From positions 2,354,411-2,418,410 of the forward strand of contig OZ024786.1 in NCBI GenBank assembly GCA_964017065.1: a stretch of 64,000 nucleotides of DNA. Direction: 5' to 3'. The DNA is from Haliclona indistincta. Taxonomy: Eukaryota; Porifera; Demospongiae; Haplosclerida; Chalinidae. The position numbers were made by a program, and so were the translations under genes. The notes under the pieces were generated by a model that made no database searches, was not told where the DNA came from, and was given only the letters and a program-made list of their open reading frames with translations. Position 1 is the first letter of the stretch, and the number at the start of each line of letters is the position of its first letter. This document shows, piece after piece, positions 1 through 10,711 of this stretch.

Positions 1-900
1 GGTTGTGAGTGTGAGCTAGTGAGAGGACCTGATCAATCTTGTCTAGCAGTTGGTGAGGAATGACTGAAGAGGAGAGAGTTTCAGTTGGATCACCATACTA
101 TAACCAGCTAGCTAACCAGCATCACCTCGTGTAGCTGATGACGTCACTGTTTCTGCTACATAGCGGCGTATAGCAGACAGATCGTTCTCTATACGAGGAG
201 GTCAACATTACTAGTAACACTATACACGAGACAGACTTACCAGATCTGCTCAAGAGCTCGGTACTGCAGCAACTTGTGAATGACATTGCCTCGAACACGC
301 ACCACGTGAACTGAAAGTGGGTGTGGCGTGTTTATGCGCGCGAAATTCAAGCAATGAGTGACTGTAGTTCGAACATGGTCATTCTTTACCTTCTATTGTG
401 TACATCTGCTCACTAATAGTTTTCCAGTGCGATTGCGGAGCTGCTCACATGTGCTTAGTACATAGTCAAATTAAATTACTAACAAATTCGCGGCAGTCAT
501 TACTGTTGCTCTGATCATGATGTGATGATATCAAAAGCATCACCCACATTCATCACAAGTGTATAGTGTCTCTCTACTGTGATTGCTGATGTGACATTGC
601 AATCTTTGAACAATGAGGGGGCACTTGGTCTATCGCTGTGCTGTTATAGATGTATAATAACCTCGATAATAACCTGATTTTGAGCTCCACCCAGTAATAA
701 TCATAATTCAAATTTTTTACAATCTAAAAATATTTAGCTACACAAGCACACACTAAACAACTAGCACAATCATACAATCAGTTGCAGGCTATCTCTGCAG
801 TGTACACAATCTATAAGCAATCAAGACATCCCGTGCATGGGTTTGATCAATGGTTCACCAGTAAGATCCTTCCCGCTAAGTGAAGGCACAGCCAATGAAT
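1..900. other. no confident gene
   Basis: I see no convincing coding region here apart from one splice-flanked candidate exon on the minus strand (241-310). There are no long open frames on either strand, and composition is mixed with several AT-rich stretches. Confidence 0.4.
241..310 (-). CDS. candidate internal exon, unknown gene
   Basis: On the minus strand a 70-nt segment is preceded by a pyrimidine-rich acceptor (ending ACTTTCAG) and followed by a consensus donor (ATCTG/GTAAGTC). Two of its frames are open, one reading HVVRVRGNVIHKLLQYRALEQI. No domain is recognisable. The support is the splice-site pair only, so this may be chance. Confidence 0.25.
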
Positions 901-1213
901 GCAACTGTAGCGGATGAAAGGCTTCAATGTCCGAGGACTTGGGGCAAGATTCTGGAATTTCAAATACTTCTGGTTTGGGCGTAGCATCTTTAAATTAATA
1001 ACGTTGAAGAGTATTTACTTAGTTGGCGAGCCTCCATTAAGAAGCATAAAAACAGGAACATTGGGCTTGTCTGGAGACACACCAAGCCTTTTTTCACGTA
1101 ATTTGCCCTGCACAAATAATAGTGACTTATAAATGATGATAACAACTAGCAATGCACTTCATACCACTAATTGTAGCAGTACTATACAGCAACACAGGAA
1201 TAGCTGCACTTAC

Positions 1214-1367
1214 ACTCGAATTTGATGCCCATATGTCTAGCAATTCTCCTGTCAATTCAGATGATTTTCCCTCATAAATAGCATCATTTACCCAGCTACC
1301 AACATTTGGTTTATCTCTAGCTCCAGCTGGCAATGGTATTGCAACACATCGCTGGAGAGCTCCCAGT
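1214..1367 (-). CDS. candidate internal exon, unknown gene
   Basis: A 154-nt minus-strand segment runs from an acceptor (CATTCTAACAG) to a strong donor (AGT/GTAAGTGC). One frame is open throughout and ends at a codon boundary; it includes the peptide PAGARDKPNVGSWVNDAIYE. A second splice-flanked segment lies just upstream on the same strand (about 1437-1533, donor CAGG/GTAAGT), but its longest open frame does not match in phase. I do not recognise the family. It could be part of a gene extending off the left edge. Confidence 0.35.
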
Positions 1368-1714
1368 CTGTTAGAATGAGTGATTATTGATCCTTAACAC
1401 AGCCTCAAAACCAAAAATTATAGTAAACATACTTACCCTGAAATAGCATATATCCTTTCATGTCATATCGAGTCAAAACCTGATGACTTGCAAGTTGCTT
1501 CCGGTTTCGAAGTCCCACGCAACAGAAGCTGTAACAATTTATACCGTAACAAACTCATAACATAATATACTCATGAGCACGCGCCTTCTCCAGCTCCTCC
1601 GTAGATTTGGAGTGATGCCTAAAATGGATTTTAAAGTGACATAAACTCTAGTTCAAGTTGTTAGCTATTTTACTGAAGTTCTCAGAGTTCTCATCTTCGT
1701 CCATCACTAGAGCT

Positions 1715-2354
1715 TTGCCATGTCGAGGCTTGCTGGGTTTCGAGCGACAGACGGCTGCAATGTGTCCAATCTAGGAACAGTTGAAACACTTGGCGGTCTT
1801 GAATTTGCAGCGATAAGAAGCGTGCCCTTTACCCACCGCACCTCGTGCAAGCTGTTGTTTTCTGCTTCTCCCCAGCGTGGTCTGGTTTTGGTCCTGGTTT
1901 GGAGTCAACTTTCTGCACTAACTCTTGACGTGGTCGTTGTAGAGTGCGAGCGTTTTCCTCCGCCGTCTCTAAAGCGAGAGCGAATTCCAGGGCTTTCTCG
2001 AAGTCGAGGTCTTTTACCGACAACAATTTCTTTTGGATAGCAGAATTGTTGATACCGCATACTAGGCGGTCTCAGAGCATCTTGTTAGTTTGCTCTCCAG
2101 TTGGATATCCACAGAATTCGATGAGTAATCGAAGTTCTGCGACATAGGACGGTAGAGACAGACTCGTTCGGTTGGCGCATTCTGGTGTTTAACTTGAAGC
2201 GTTGAACTGTTTCTGAAGGAGCCGGACACTGGTGTTTCTTCATTAAGTCCACGAGCTCTTTGTAGGTCTTATCGTCAGGTTTTGCAGGCGCGACCACTGT
2301 TTCAATAACATTGATGTGCTTGTTTACATGTGTTTTGAATCTGATCGGTTCCAT
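1715..2354 (-). pseudogene. retroelement Gag-like remnant
   Basis: Two minus-strand frames (2354 to about 2150, then about 2085 to 1829 and beyond) together look like the Gag region of an LTR retroelement: a basic, helical segment starting with Met, then a Lys/Glu-rich stretch ending in a Cys-x-x-Cys-Gly-Gly start of a zinc-knuckle-like motif. The frame is broken between the two parts, and no protease or reverse-transcriptase frame follows, so this is a dead fragment. Assignment to the Ty3-like group is inferred from layout, not from a search. A second, different Gag-like remnant lies at 27230-27730. Confidence 0.6.
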
Positions 2355-2694
2355 AGTATTACTGCAGTTTGCAAGTTAGTCATAGAAGCCGTGTATGCAT
2401 AGACACATTAACGCGGTTTTCTATTGTACCAGGTCACAGCAACTGTAAGAGCCAAGACTGCCTTTTAACATTGCACAGGAAGATCCATTCGTTAAGATAG
2501 CACAAGCTGTGGTAGAACATGTTCGAGGACATGCGAATCAGAGGGCCTCTTTGGCGCTAATACAAATGTAAGCGAAGGAAATTTTGCTTTAATGATATTC
2601 ATATGGGTGTGGTTTCATGATGTAAGCTCTTGTGGGATTCTGCGAAGCGAAGAACGAGCTCGTCCGCTTGGTCTCACTGTTTCGAAGATAAGTC

Positions 2695-2850
2695 TACAGT
2701 TACTACAAGCCAGATTACCCAGCAAGCCACCCAGCAGATTGCTGATTGCTGGGCAGATTGCTGGGTTGCCAGATTGCTGGGTTACTACAAGCCAGATTAC
2801 CCACCCAGCAGATTGCTGGGTTTCAGCCAGAAACCCAGCAAGCCTCGACA
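2695..2850. repeat. short imperfect tandem repeat (CAGATTGCTGGG)
   Basis: The words CAGATTGCTGGG and CCCAGCA recur several times, and the segment TTACTACAAGCCAGATTACC occurs twice (about 2698 and 2782). This local slippage or duplication produces the spurious open frames on both strands here. No coding role is visible. Confidence 0.7.
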
Positions 2851-3045
2851 CGTTATCTACGTTGCGCACGCGCATCAACATTTCAGTTAGCCAAGCCCGA
2901 GCCGCTTATGGTACCAACATGTTTTCTTGATTGACATAATGGACTCATTGCAAGCGCTTTCCCATCAGCATAAACACCAGGTGATTAAATTCCGCGAGAT
3001 TTTACGAGAGGAGAGAAATACGCGATTAACTCGTTTTCAGTCTGG

Positions 3046-3104
3046 TGTATCCGCCATCTTGTTTTCGTGCCAACCCTAAATTTGCCACGACTACCGCGTG
3101 GCAT
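3046..3104. repeat. terminal part of a dispersed repeat
   Basis: This block (TGTATCCGCCATCTTGTTTTC, a CCAACCCTA word, then a small hairpin around CACGACTACCGCGTG) resembles the right ends of the composite repeats at 21170-21234, 30390-30450 and 36504-36569, which share the same CCGCCATCTTGTTTTC core and a terminal hairpin with ACTACCG in its loop. It abuts the left boundary of the transporter array homology, so an old insertion may mark the array edge. Confidence 0.4.
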
Positions 3105-3240
3105 AATAAAGAAAGGCATGTATTGACTGAAACAAGCAACATTACTAACCTGATTATTTTGATAACATTTGATGTACTAATTGGATCTGTGGTTGGTCTA
3201 TTGGGATATGGGATAGTTATCAAGACAACTACTTTTGGTA

Positions 3241-3348
3241 GGAGTTGGTTATGACAGAAGCTCTCCTGGTTATGAAAATCCTGTTTCTAGCTATGGCAGC
3301 CAAAGAAACTATCAAACCATTGCTATATGGATGCATGATGCTTTATAA
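3241..3348 (+). pseudogene. possible tail fragment of a small membrane protein
   Basis: In the spacer before copy 1, one frame is open to a TAA and reads a Tyr/Pro/Ser-rich tail (SSPGYENPVSSYGSQRNYQTI then about ten residues). Just upstream, in a frame offset by one base (3105-3240), lies a hydrophobic stretch (NLIILITFDVLIGSVVGLL) that could be a membrane helix. Corresponding DNA is present in every spacer but broken there by a 4-base insertion, stops or indels. The ending around NPxSSY-YQTI resembles tyrosine-based sorting signals. I infer a decayed companion gene; it could also be chance conservation of a duplicated spacer. Confidence 0.3.
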
Positions 3349-3494
3349 ATTCTACTGAAGAACTTCTTTTTATTAATAGACACAGAAACTTTATTTGTTG
3401 AATGAAAATTGAACTTGAATGTACATTTCTTGTGAAGTTTACAATAACAAACTAAACTTCGCTCTTGCTGACCTAGCTGTCTATAGGACTCAAA

Positions 3495-5165
3495 ATGTTT
3501 CAAAAAGTATCTGCTGTAGTTTTGGTGTTTGGTATGCTGGTGCAGGTCCTTAATCTCCGAGAACCATACTTGTATGGAGGTCTGGTAGAAACTGGACGTT
3601 TGTTTACATGTGGTTTACAAGGTTTGATGTTTCTTGTGTACCCACTGCTGGGTCATGTTGCTGACGTGTGTTTGAACAGATATCGTATCATCAAATGGTC
3701 TTTTACTCCTTCAATTTGCGGTCAAGCAATAAGTGGTCTAAGTTTAGTAGGTTTCACTGTTTTTTGCGGCTTCAGTGAACGTATTGTACTACTCCATCAT
3801 CCACCAGCATGGTTATTAACAATACTAGTATTCGGTGCCGTACTAAGCGTTGTTGGAACAGGTATGTCTGAAGCAAACATCATTCAATTTGGACTAGATC
3901 AACTACTAGAGTCTCCCACTCACCGGTTGATTGCTTTCATCCACTGGTACTATGTTAGTCTTACTGCTGGTAAACTACTAACATACTATGTCTATGCTGG
4001 ATATAGCATTCTTAAATTCTACTTCCATACCGTCCCAAAATTTTTGATTCACAGTTTGTTTCCAATGTTATTAATGGCCACTGCTTTGGTTTTGAAAGAT
4101 GGGATTGCATTGTTCTTGTGGTTACTAAGTAAAAAGCACTTCTATATTCAGAGTGCTGGTCTCAATCCATTCAAAAATATTCACAAAGTTCTCAAGTACT
4201 CTTGGAAGCACAAGGTCCCTGAGCATCGCAGTGCCTTCACCTACTGGGAGGAGGATATTCCACGTCGTATTGACCTGGGCAAGAACAAGTATGGAGGACC
4301 ATTCACCAATGAGGAGGTAGAGGACACCAAGACATTCCTACGCATCCTACCACTTCTTCTGTGTCTGTTTGGATACCATCTAGCAGGAGATGGCTACTCT
4401 GCTCCAATACAGCTCCAGAGGACCAGCTGTCCTTCACTACCAGTACTGCTACTGATTGTAATCAATCCACTGCACATCAGTGCTCTTGTCACAATGGTTG
4501 GCATACCACTGTATCGACTTGTTATCAAGAGAATTGTTCCTCACTACAAAGGAATATTAATTCTGACGAGAATGTGGATTGGTTTGTTCTTATGCATAGT
4601 GCAAATCGCCGTTAACATTAACATTGTTCTCAATAACGATGCTTCATATTGGCACCTACATCATACTGCAATAAATAACGTTTCTGTTCATCAAGCCAGT
4701 TTCTTCAGTCCTGTTCAAACTTGCCTTATAATCCGTATGCATACAAGTGACCCAGTTGACAATACCTACCTGTGGTTGATCATCCCTCAGCTCCTCAATG
4801 GTCTCTCTTCTTTGTTTGTCTCCATGACAGTGCTTGAGTTCATCTGTGCTCAGGCTCCTCGCACTACCCAGGGGCTGCTCATTGGTCTGTGGTATGCTAC
4901 ATACAGCATCAGGTATCTAGTAGTAGGCATTTTAGACACAGTAATTGTTAAGAGGAGGTCCTGGCTGATCTGTGAGGGAGTGAAGGGGTTCCTGATCCTG
5001 GTGTCTCTGGTGCTGTTTTCATGTGTGTCAAAGCAATACCGACAGCGAGACGAGATAGTCAATGTGCAGGGAATGATCGAGGACACTCATGAGAGGTGGT
5101 TAGACCAGGAGGAGGAATACGAACGATATCGTAAAGACCTTTTTAGCAGTAATTACCTTATGTAA
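3495..5165 (+). CDS. POT/SLC15-like transporter, copy 1
   Basis: A 556-residue multipass membrane protein. It fits the proton-coupled oligopeptide transporter (POT/PTR, SLC15) family of the major facilitator superfamily. Visible marks are GHVADVCLNRYR after the second helix (residues 53-64; compare the family's GxxxADxxxGRY), GTGMSEANIIQFGLDQL (121-137; compare GTGGxKPxxxxFGxDQF), HWYYVSLTAGKL (150-161), and a large cytosolic loop SWKHKVPEHRSAFTYWEEDI (236-255) followed by GGPFTNEEVEDTKTFLRILP. About 12 hydrophobic helices are visible. The usual proton-coupling ExxER motif of helix 1 is not evident; the equivalent stretch reads LREPYLYG, so substrate and coupling are unknown. The frame has no introns. 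The start is the ATG shared by all copies in the context CAAAATGTTTCAAAA. It may be endolysosomal like SLC15A3/4, but that is inference. Confidence 0.85.
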   Translation: MFQKVSAVVLVFGMLVQVLNLREPYLYGGLVETGRLFTCGLQGLMFLVYPLLGHVADVCLNRYRIIKWSFTPSICGQAISGLSLVGFTVFCGFSERIVLLHHPPAWLLTILVFGAVLSVVGTGMSEANIIQFGLDQLLESPTHRLIAFIHWYYVSLTAGKLLTYYVYAGYSILKFYFHTVPKFLIHSLFPMLLMATALVLKDGIALFLWLLSKKHFYIQSAGLNPFKNIHKVLKYSWKHKVPEHRSAFTYWEEDIPRRIDLGKNKYGGPFTNEEVEDTKTFLRILPLLLCLFGYHLAGDGYSAPIQLQRTSCPSLPVLLLIVINPLHISALVTMVGIPLYRLVIKRIVPHYKGILILTRMWIGLFLCIVQIAVNINIVLNNDASYWHLHHTAINNVSVHQASFFSPVQTCLIIRMHTSDPVDNTYLWLIIPQLLNGLSSLFVSMTVLEFICAQAPRTTQGLLIGLWYATYSIRYLVVGILDTVIVKRRSWLICEGVKGFLILVSLVLFSCVSKQYRQRDEIVNVQGMIEDTHERWLDQEEEYERYRKDLFSSNYLM

Positions 5166-6301
5166 TTAATTTTTATAATCCATTATTCCATTGCACGTAC
5201 ACTATGTAATCATTAGCTAGATAATGACAGTATGTATGTATATACTCAAGGATTTCAATAATACTGTAAACTATGGCATCTATAGCATCTATAGCAGATC
5301 ACATTGAAGTAGTTGTTCAGCTTGTAATTACAACATGCAGACAGCACCAGATTGTTATATAGCCATTGCAGTATTGCAAGGTGAAAGATTGAATCCAAGT
5401 AGCCCCAGCTGTTGACTAGGCCTAAATGCAAGAGAGCCTTAATGGTCAACTTTTAGCTATGCTACACGCAAGTACCGTAACCATCGCGCATGCGCCGCAG
5501 GTTAATAAGTGAGTTACACATCTTCCACAAGGTAGCTTGTCAGCTAAAATTTCTATTAGCTCACAAATTTTACCACAATACGTATTTCACTGGTTTACAT
5601 CACTGTAGGTACAATACTTATTATAGCAGTTTGTAGAAGGTTAATCATAGACTATCTAGTCCGAAATGGATGAGGAGTTTGGTCTGACATATGTATAGAA
5701 CACTCCCAACACTCTATCTTGAATGTGATGAGCTCTGGAGGCTATTAAAGTACTATATGTTTTGACAGTGTTGTCTAAAAATAATGTTCCCCTCGAAACA
5801 CAGTTTACTCTTCAGATAACTCACAACATCATGTACACCCTCACCCTCAAATCCCTCTCACTGGTTTGAACAGACCTCCATCATCATGATTTTGTCCTCC
5901 ACCAGATACCATGTGTTACAGTCGACTGTCAGCTAATCCTAGACCAATGATGAAAGGCATGTACTGACTGAAAACAAGCTACATTGCTAACCTGTTAATT
6001 CCAGATTGTTTTGATAACATTCAATGTACTTGTTGGCATATGTAGTTGGTCTGTTGAATAGTTATTGTAAGCTACTTTTGGTAAGTGTGGATTATGACAG
6101 AAGCTCTCCTGCATGGTTATGAAATCCTGTTTCTAGCTTTGACTATCAAAACATTGCTCTTTGGATGCATGATGCTTTATAAATTCTAAAGAACTTGTAT
6201 ATTTTGTTGAATGAAAATTGAACTTGAATGTACTTTTCTTGCAATAACTTTGCTTTGAAACTAAAATCAGTTCTTGCTGAGCTAGCTGTCTTGAACTCAA
6301 A
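5166..6301. other. spacer between transporter copies 1 and 2
   Basis: Duplicated spacer sequence with no intact gene. It contains decayed versions of the same blocks seen in the other spacers, including a His/Pro-rich coding-like stretch near 5815-5945, interrupted by a TGA, and the YDRSSP/NPVSS block near 6095-6180. It also holds a 34-bp palindromic insertion at 5472-5505 that spacer 2 lacks. Confidence 0.7.
5472..5505. mobile_element. 34-bp palindromic mini-insertion
   Basis: The spacer after copy 1 has GTACCGTAACC, a GCGCATGCGC-centred palindrome and GGTTAA inserted between CGCAA and TAAGTG. The homologous place after copy 2 (about 8289-8300) reads straight through. The same word in inverse orientation occurs at about 54083-54125 inside the decayed sixth transporter copy, as the edge of a larger insertion. 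This looks like a miniature or solo terminal repeat of a mobile family. Confidence 0.55.
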
Positions 6302-7982
6302 ATGTTTCAAAAAATATCTGCTGTAGTTTTGGTGTTTGGTATGCTGGTGCAGGTCCTTAATCTCCGAGAATCGTACTTGTTTGGAAATCTGGTAAAAACT
6401 GGACATTTGCTTTCATGCGGTTTCCAAGGTTTGATGTTTCTTGTCTACCCACTGCTGGGTCATGTTGCTGACGTGTGTTTGAACAGATATCGTATCATCA
6501 AATGGTCTTTTACTCCTTCAATTTGCGGTCAAGCAACAAGTGCTTTAAGTTTATTAGCTTTCGCTGTTTTTTGCGGCTTCAGTGAACGTATCAAATTAAT
6601 ACATTCTCTGCCAGCATGGTTATTAACAATACCAATACTCTGTGTTTTACTAAGCATTATTGGAACAGGTATGTCTGAAACAAACACCATTCACTTTTGG
6701 ACTAGATCAACTACTAGAGTCTCCAACTCACCGGTTGATTGCTTTCATCCACTGGTACTATGTTAGTCTTACTGCTGGTAAACTACTAACATACTATGTC
6801 TACGCTGGATATAGCATTCTTAAATTCTACTTTCATACCGTCCCAAAATTTTTGATTCACGGTTTGTTTCCAATTTTACTAGCAGCCACTGCTTTGGTTT
6901 TGAAAGATGGGATTGCATTGTTCTTGTGGTTACTAAGTAAAAAGCACTTTGATATTCAGAGTGCTGGTCTCAATCCATTCAAAAATATTCACAAAGTTCT
7001 CAAGTACTCTTGGAAGCACAAGGTCCCTGAGCATCGCAGTGCCTTCACCTACTGGGAGGAGGATATTCCACGTCGTATTGACCTGGGAAAGAGCAAGTAT
7101 GGAGGACCATTCACCAATGAGGAGGTGGAGGACACTAAGACTTCATTACGCATCCTACCACTTCTCCTGTGTCTATTTGGATACCATCTAGCAGGAGATG
7201 GCTACTCTGCTCCAATACAGCTCCAGAGGACCAGCTGTCCTTCACTACCAGAACTGTTACTGATTGTAATCAATCCACTGCACATCAGTGCTCTTGTCAC
7301 AATGGTTGGCATACGTCCACTGTATCGACTTGTTATAAAGAGAATTGTTCCTCACTACAAAGGAATATTAATTCTAACGAGAATGTGGATTGGTTTGTTC
7401 TTATGCATGGTGCAAATCGCTGTTAACATTAACATTGTTCCCTATCATGATGCTTCATATTGGCACCTACATCACACTGCAATACATAACAATACAGCTC
7501 ATCAAACCAATTTCTTCAGTCCTGTCGGAACTTGTTTCATAATCCGTATGCATACAAGTGACCCAGTTGACAATACCTACCTGTGGTTGATCATCCCTCA
7601 GCTCCTCAATGGTCTCTCTTCTTTGTTTGTCTCCATGACAGTGCTTGAGTTCATCTGTGCTCAAGCTCCTCGCACTACTCAGGGGATGCTCATTGGCCTG
7701 TGGTATGCTACGTACAGCATCAGGTATCTAGTAGTAGGCATTTTAGACACAGCCATTGTTGAGAGGAGGTCCTGGCTGATCTGTGAGGGAGTGAAGGGGT
7801 TCCTGATCCTTGTGTCTCTGGTGCTGTTCTCATGTGTGTCAAAACAATACTGCTACCGACAGCGAGACGAGATAGTCAATGTGCAGGCAATGATTGAGGA
7901 CACTCATGAGAGGTGGATTGACCAGTAGGAGGAATACGAACGATATCGTAAAGACCTTTTTAGCAGTAATTACCTTATGTAA
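6302..7982 (+). pseudogene. POT/SLC15-like transporter, copy 2 (broken)
   Basis: Homologous end to end with copy 1 but not translatable as one protein. One extra base lies near 6694-6698: this copy has a T4 run in CACTTTTGG where the other copies have CAATTTGG. It shifts the frame inside the GTGMSE motif at about residue 130. A CAG-TAG change places a stop at 7926-7928, removing the last 18 codons seen in other copies. There is also an in-frame extra codon (IRPLYRLV versus IPLYRLV). The rest is well kept, so inactivation is recent, or the T4 indel is a consensus error and only the C-terminal truncation is real. Confidence 0.8.
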
Positions 7983-9049
7983 TTTTACAATTCCATATTC
8001 CACGTACACTATGTTGTCATTAGCTATATATACTGTTTTCTTGTAATCATTTTTTATTGACAGTACGTATGTACTCTTGGATGTCAATAATACTGTAAAC
8101 TATGGCATCTATAGCAGATCACACGGAAGCTGTTGTGAAATATGTCAGCTTGTAACTACAACATGCACCAGATTGTTATTAATATAGTCATCGCAGTATT
8201 GCAAGGTGAATGATTGAATCCATGTGGGCCCAGCTGTTGACTAGGCCTAAATGCAAGACAGCCTTCATGGTCATCTTTTAGCTATGCTACACGCAATAAG
8301 TGGTTTACACATCTTCCACAAGGTAGCTTGCTAGCCAAAATTTCAATAGATTAATAGCTCACAGATTTGACCACAATTTTTCACCGGTCTACATCACTGT
8401 AGGTACACTACTTATTATAACAGTTTATAGAAGGTTAATTATAGACTATCTACTTCTGAAATGGATCAGGAGTTTGTTCTCACATCTGTATAGAACACTC
8501 CCACACTCTATCTTGAATGTGATGAGCTCTGGAGGCTATTAAAGTACTGTATGTTTTGACAGTGTTGTCTAAATATAATGTTCCCCTCGAAACACAGTTT
8601 ACTCTTCAGATAACTCACAACATCATGTACACCCTCACCCTCAAATCCCTCTCACTGGTTTGAACAGACCTCCATCATCATGATTCTGTCCTCCACCAGA
8701 TACCATGTGTTACAGTCGACTGTCAGCTAATCCTAGACCAATAAAGAAAGGCATGTACTGACTGGAACAAGCAACATTTCTAACCTGTTAATTCTAGATT
8801 GTTTTGATAACATTCAATGGACTTGTTGGCATCTGTAGTTGGTCTGTTGAATAGTTATTGTAAGCTACTTTTGGTAGGAGTGGATTATGACAGAAGCTCT
8901 CCTGCATGGTTATGCGAATCCTGTTTCTAGTTATGACTATCAAACCATTGCTCTATCGATGCATGATGATTATTCAAAACAATTTGAATGAAAATTGAAC
9001 TTGAATATACATTTCTTGTGAAGTTTACTAGCTCTCTATTGGACTCAAA
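7983..9049. other. spacer between transporter copies 2 and 3
   Basis: Spacer of the array, alignable with the others. It holds decayed blocks corresponding to the 16105 open frame (near 8101-8180), the His/Pro-rich block (near 8590-8745) and the tail block (near 8885-8990), where a GCAT insertion breaks the frame. No intact gene is visible. Confidence 0.65.
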
Positions 9050-10711
9050 ATGTTTCAAAAAGTGTCTGCTGTAGTTTTGGTGCTTGGTTTGCTGGTGCAG
9101 GTCCTTAATCTCCGAGAACCATACTTGTTTGGAGATCTGGTAGAAACTGGACGTTTGCTTACATGTGGTTTTCAAGGTTTGATGTTTCTTGTCTACCCAC
9201 TGCTGGGTCATGTTGCTGACGTGTGTCTGAACAGATATCGTATCATCAAATGGTCTTTTACTCCTTTAATTTGCGGTCAAGCAATAGGTGGTCTAAGTTT
9301 ATTAGGTTTCACTGTTTTATACGGCTTCGGTATTCATTCTCTGCCAGCATGGTTATTAACAATACCAGTACTCGGTGCCTTTTTAAGCATTATTGGAACA
9401 GGTATGTCTGAAGCAAACATCATTCAATTTGGACTAGATCAACTACTAGAGTCTCCCACTCACCGGTTGATTGCTTTCATCCACTGGTACTATGTTAGTC
9501 TTACTGCTGGTAAACTACTAACATACTATGCCTACACTGGATATAGCATTCTTAAATTCTACTTTCATACTGTCCCAAAATTTTTGATTCACAGTTTGTT
9601 TCCAATGTTATTAATGGCCACTGCTTTGGTTTTGAAAGATGGGATTGCATTGTTCTTGTGGTTACTAAGTAAAAAGCACTTTTATATTCAGAGTGCTGGT
9701 CTCAATCCATTCAAAAATATTCACAAAGTTCTCAAGTACTCTTGGAAGCACAAGGTCCCTGAGCATCGCAGTGCCTTCACCTACTGGGAGGAGGATATTC
9801 CACGTCGTATTGACCTGGGAAAGAACAAGTATGGAGGACCATTCACCAATGAGGAGGTGGAGGACACTAAAACTTTCTTACGCATCCTAACACTTCTCCT
9901 GTGTCTATTTGGATACCATCTAGCAGGAGATGGCTACTCTGCTCCAATACAGCTCCAGAGGACCAGCTGTCCTTCACTACCAGTACTGCTACTGATTGTA
10001 GTCAATCCACTGCACATCAGTGCTCTAGTCACAATGGTTGGCATACCGCTGTATCGACTTGTTATCAAGAGAATTGTTCCTAACTACAAAGGAATATTAA
10101 TTCTGACGAGAATGTGGATTGGTTTGTTCTTATGCATAGTGCAAATCGCTGTTAACATTAACATTGTTCTCAATCACGATGCTTCATATTGGCACTTACA
10201 TCACTCTTTAATACATAACAATACAGCTCATCAAGCAAGTTTCTTCAGTCCTGTTGGAACTTGCCTCAAAATCCGTATGCATACAAGTGACCCAGTTGAC
10301 AATACCTACCTGTGGTTGATCATCCCTCAGCTCCTCAATGGTCTCTCTTCTTTGTTTGTCTCCATGACAGTGCTTGAGTTCATCTGTGCTCAAGCTCCTC
10401 GCACTACTCAGGGGCTGCTCATTGGTCTGTGGTATGCTACATACAGCATCAGGTATCTAGTAGTTGGCTTTCTAGACTATCTCATCATTGAGAGGAGGTC
10501 CTGGCTGATCTGTGAGGGAGTGAAGGGGTTCCTGATCCTTGTGTCTCTGGTGCTGTTCTCATGTGTGTCAAAACAATACCGCTACCGACAGCGAGACGAG
10601 ATAGTTAATGTGCAGGCAATGATTGAGGACACTCATGAGAGGTGGATAGACCAGGAGGAGGAATACGAACGATATCGTAAAGACCTTTTTAGCAGTAATT
10701 ACCTTATGTAA
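9050..10711 (+). CDS. POT/SLC15-like transporter, copy 3
   Basis: An intact 553-residue frame with the same POT-type signatures as copy 1. It is slightly shorter because the luminal/extracellular loop after helix 3 lacks several residues (GFGIHSLPAWLL instead of GFSERIVLLHHPPAWLL). Differences from its siblings cluster in the first 200 residues, in helix positions 160-200 and in the loop around HHSLIHNNTAHQASFF, whereas the cytosolic loop is essentially unchanged. It has a C-terminal acidic/Arg-rich cytosolic tail (EEEYERYRKDLFSSNYLM) and no introns. Substrate is unknown. Confidence 0.85.
   Translation: MFQKVSAVVLVLGLLVQVLNLREPYLFGDLVETGRLLTCGFQGLMFLVYPLLGHVADVCLNRYRIIKWSFTPLICGQAIGGLSLLGFTVLYGFGIHSLPAWLLTIPVLGAFLSIIGTGMSEANIIQFGLDQLLESPTHRLIAFIHWYYVSLTAGKLLTYYAYTGYSILKFYFHTVPKFLIHSLFPMLLMATALVLKDGIALFLWLLSKKHFYIQSAGLNPFKNIHKVLKYSWKHKVPEHRSAFTYWEEDIPRRIDLGKNKYGGPFTNEEVEDTKTFLRILTLLLCLFGYHLAGDGYSAPIQLQRTSCPSLPVLLLIVVNPLHISALVTMVGIPLYRLVIKRIVPNYKGILILTRMWIGLFLCIVQIAVNINIVLNHDASYWHLHHSLIHNNTAHQASFFSPVGTCLKIRMHTSDPVDNTYLWLIIPQLLNGLSSLFVSMTVLEFICAQAPRTTQGLLIGLWYATYSIRYLVVGFLDYLIIERRSWLICEGVKGFLILVSLVLFSCVSKQYRYRQRDEIVNVQAMIEDTHERWIDQEEEYERYRKDLFSSNYLM

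Noticed and set aside
914..1132. 72-codon plus-strand frame
   Set aside because: No signal, domain or splice context; composition looks like chance.
2592..2934. Overlapping open frames of 60-112 codons on both strands
   Set aside because: They come from a short internally repeated sequence, have no domain and are open on several frames at once.
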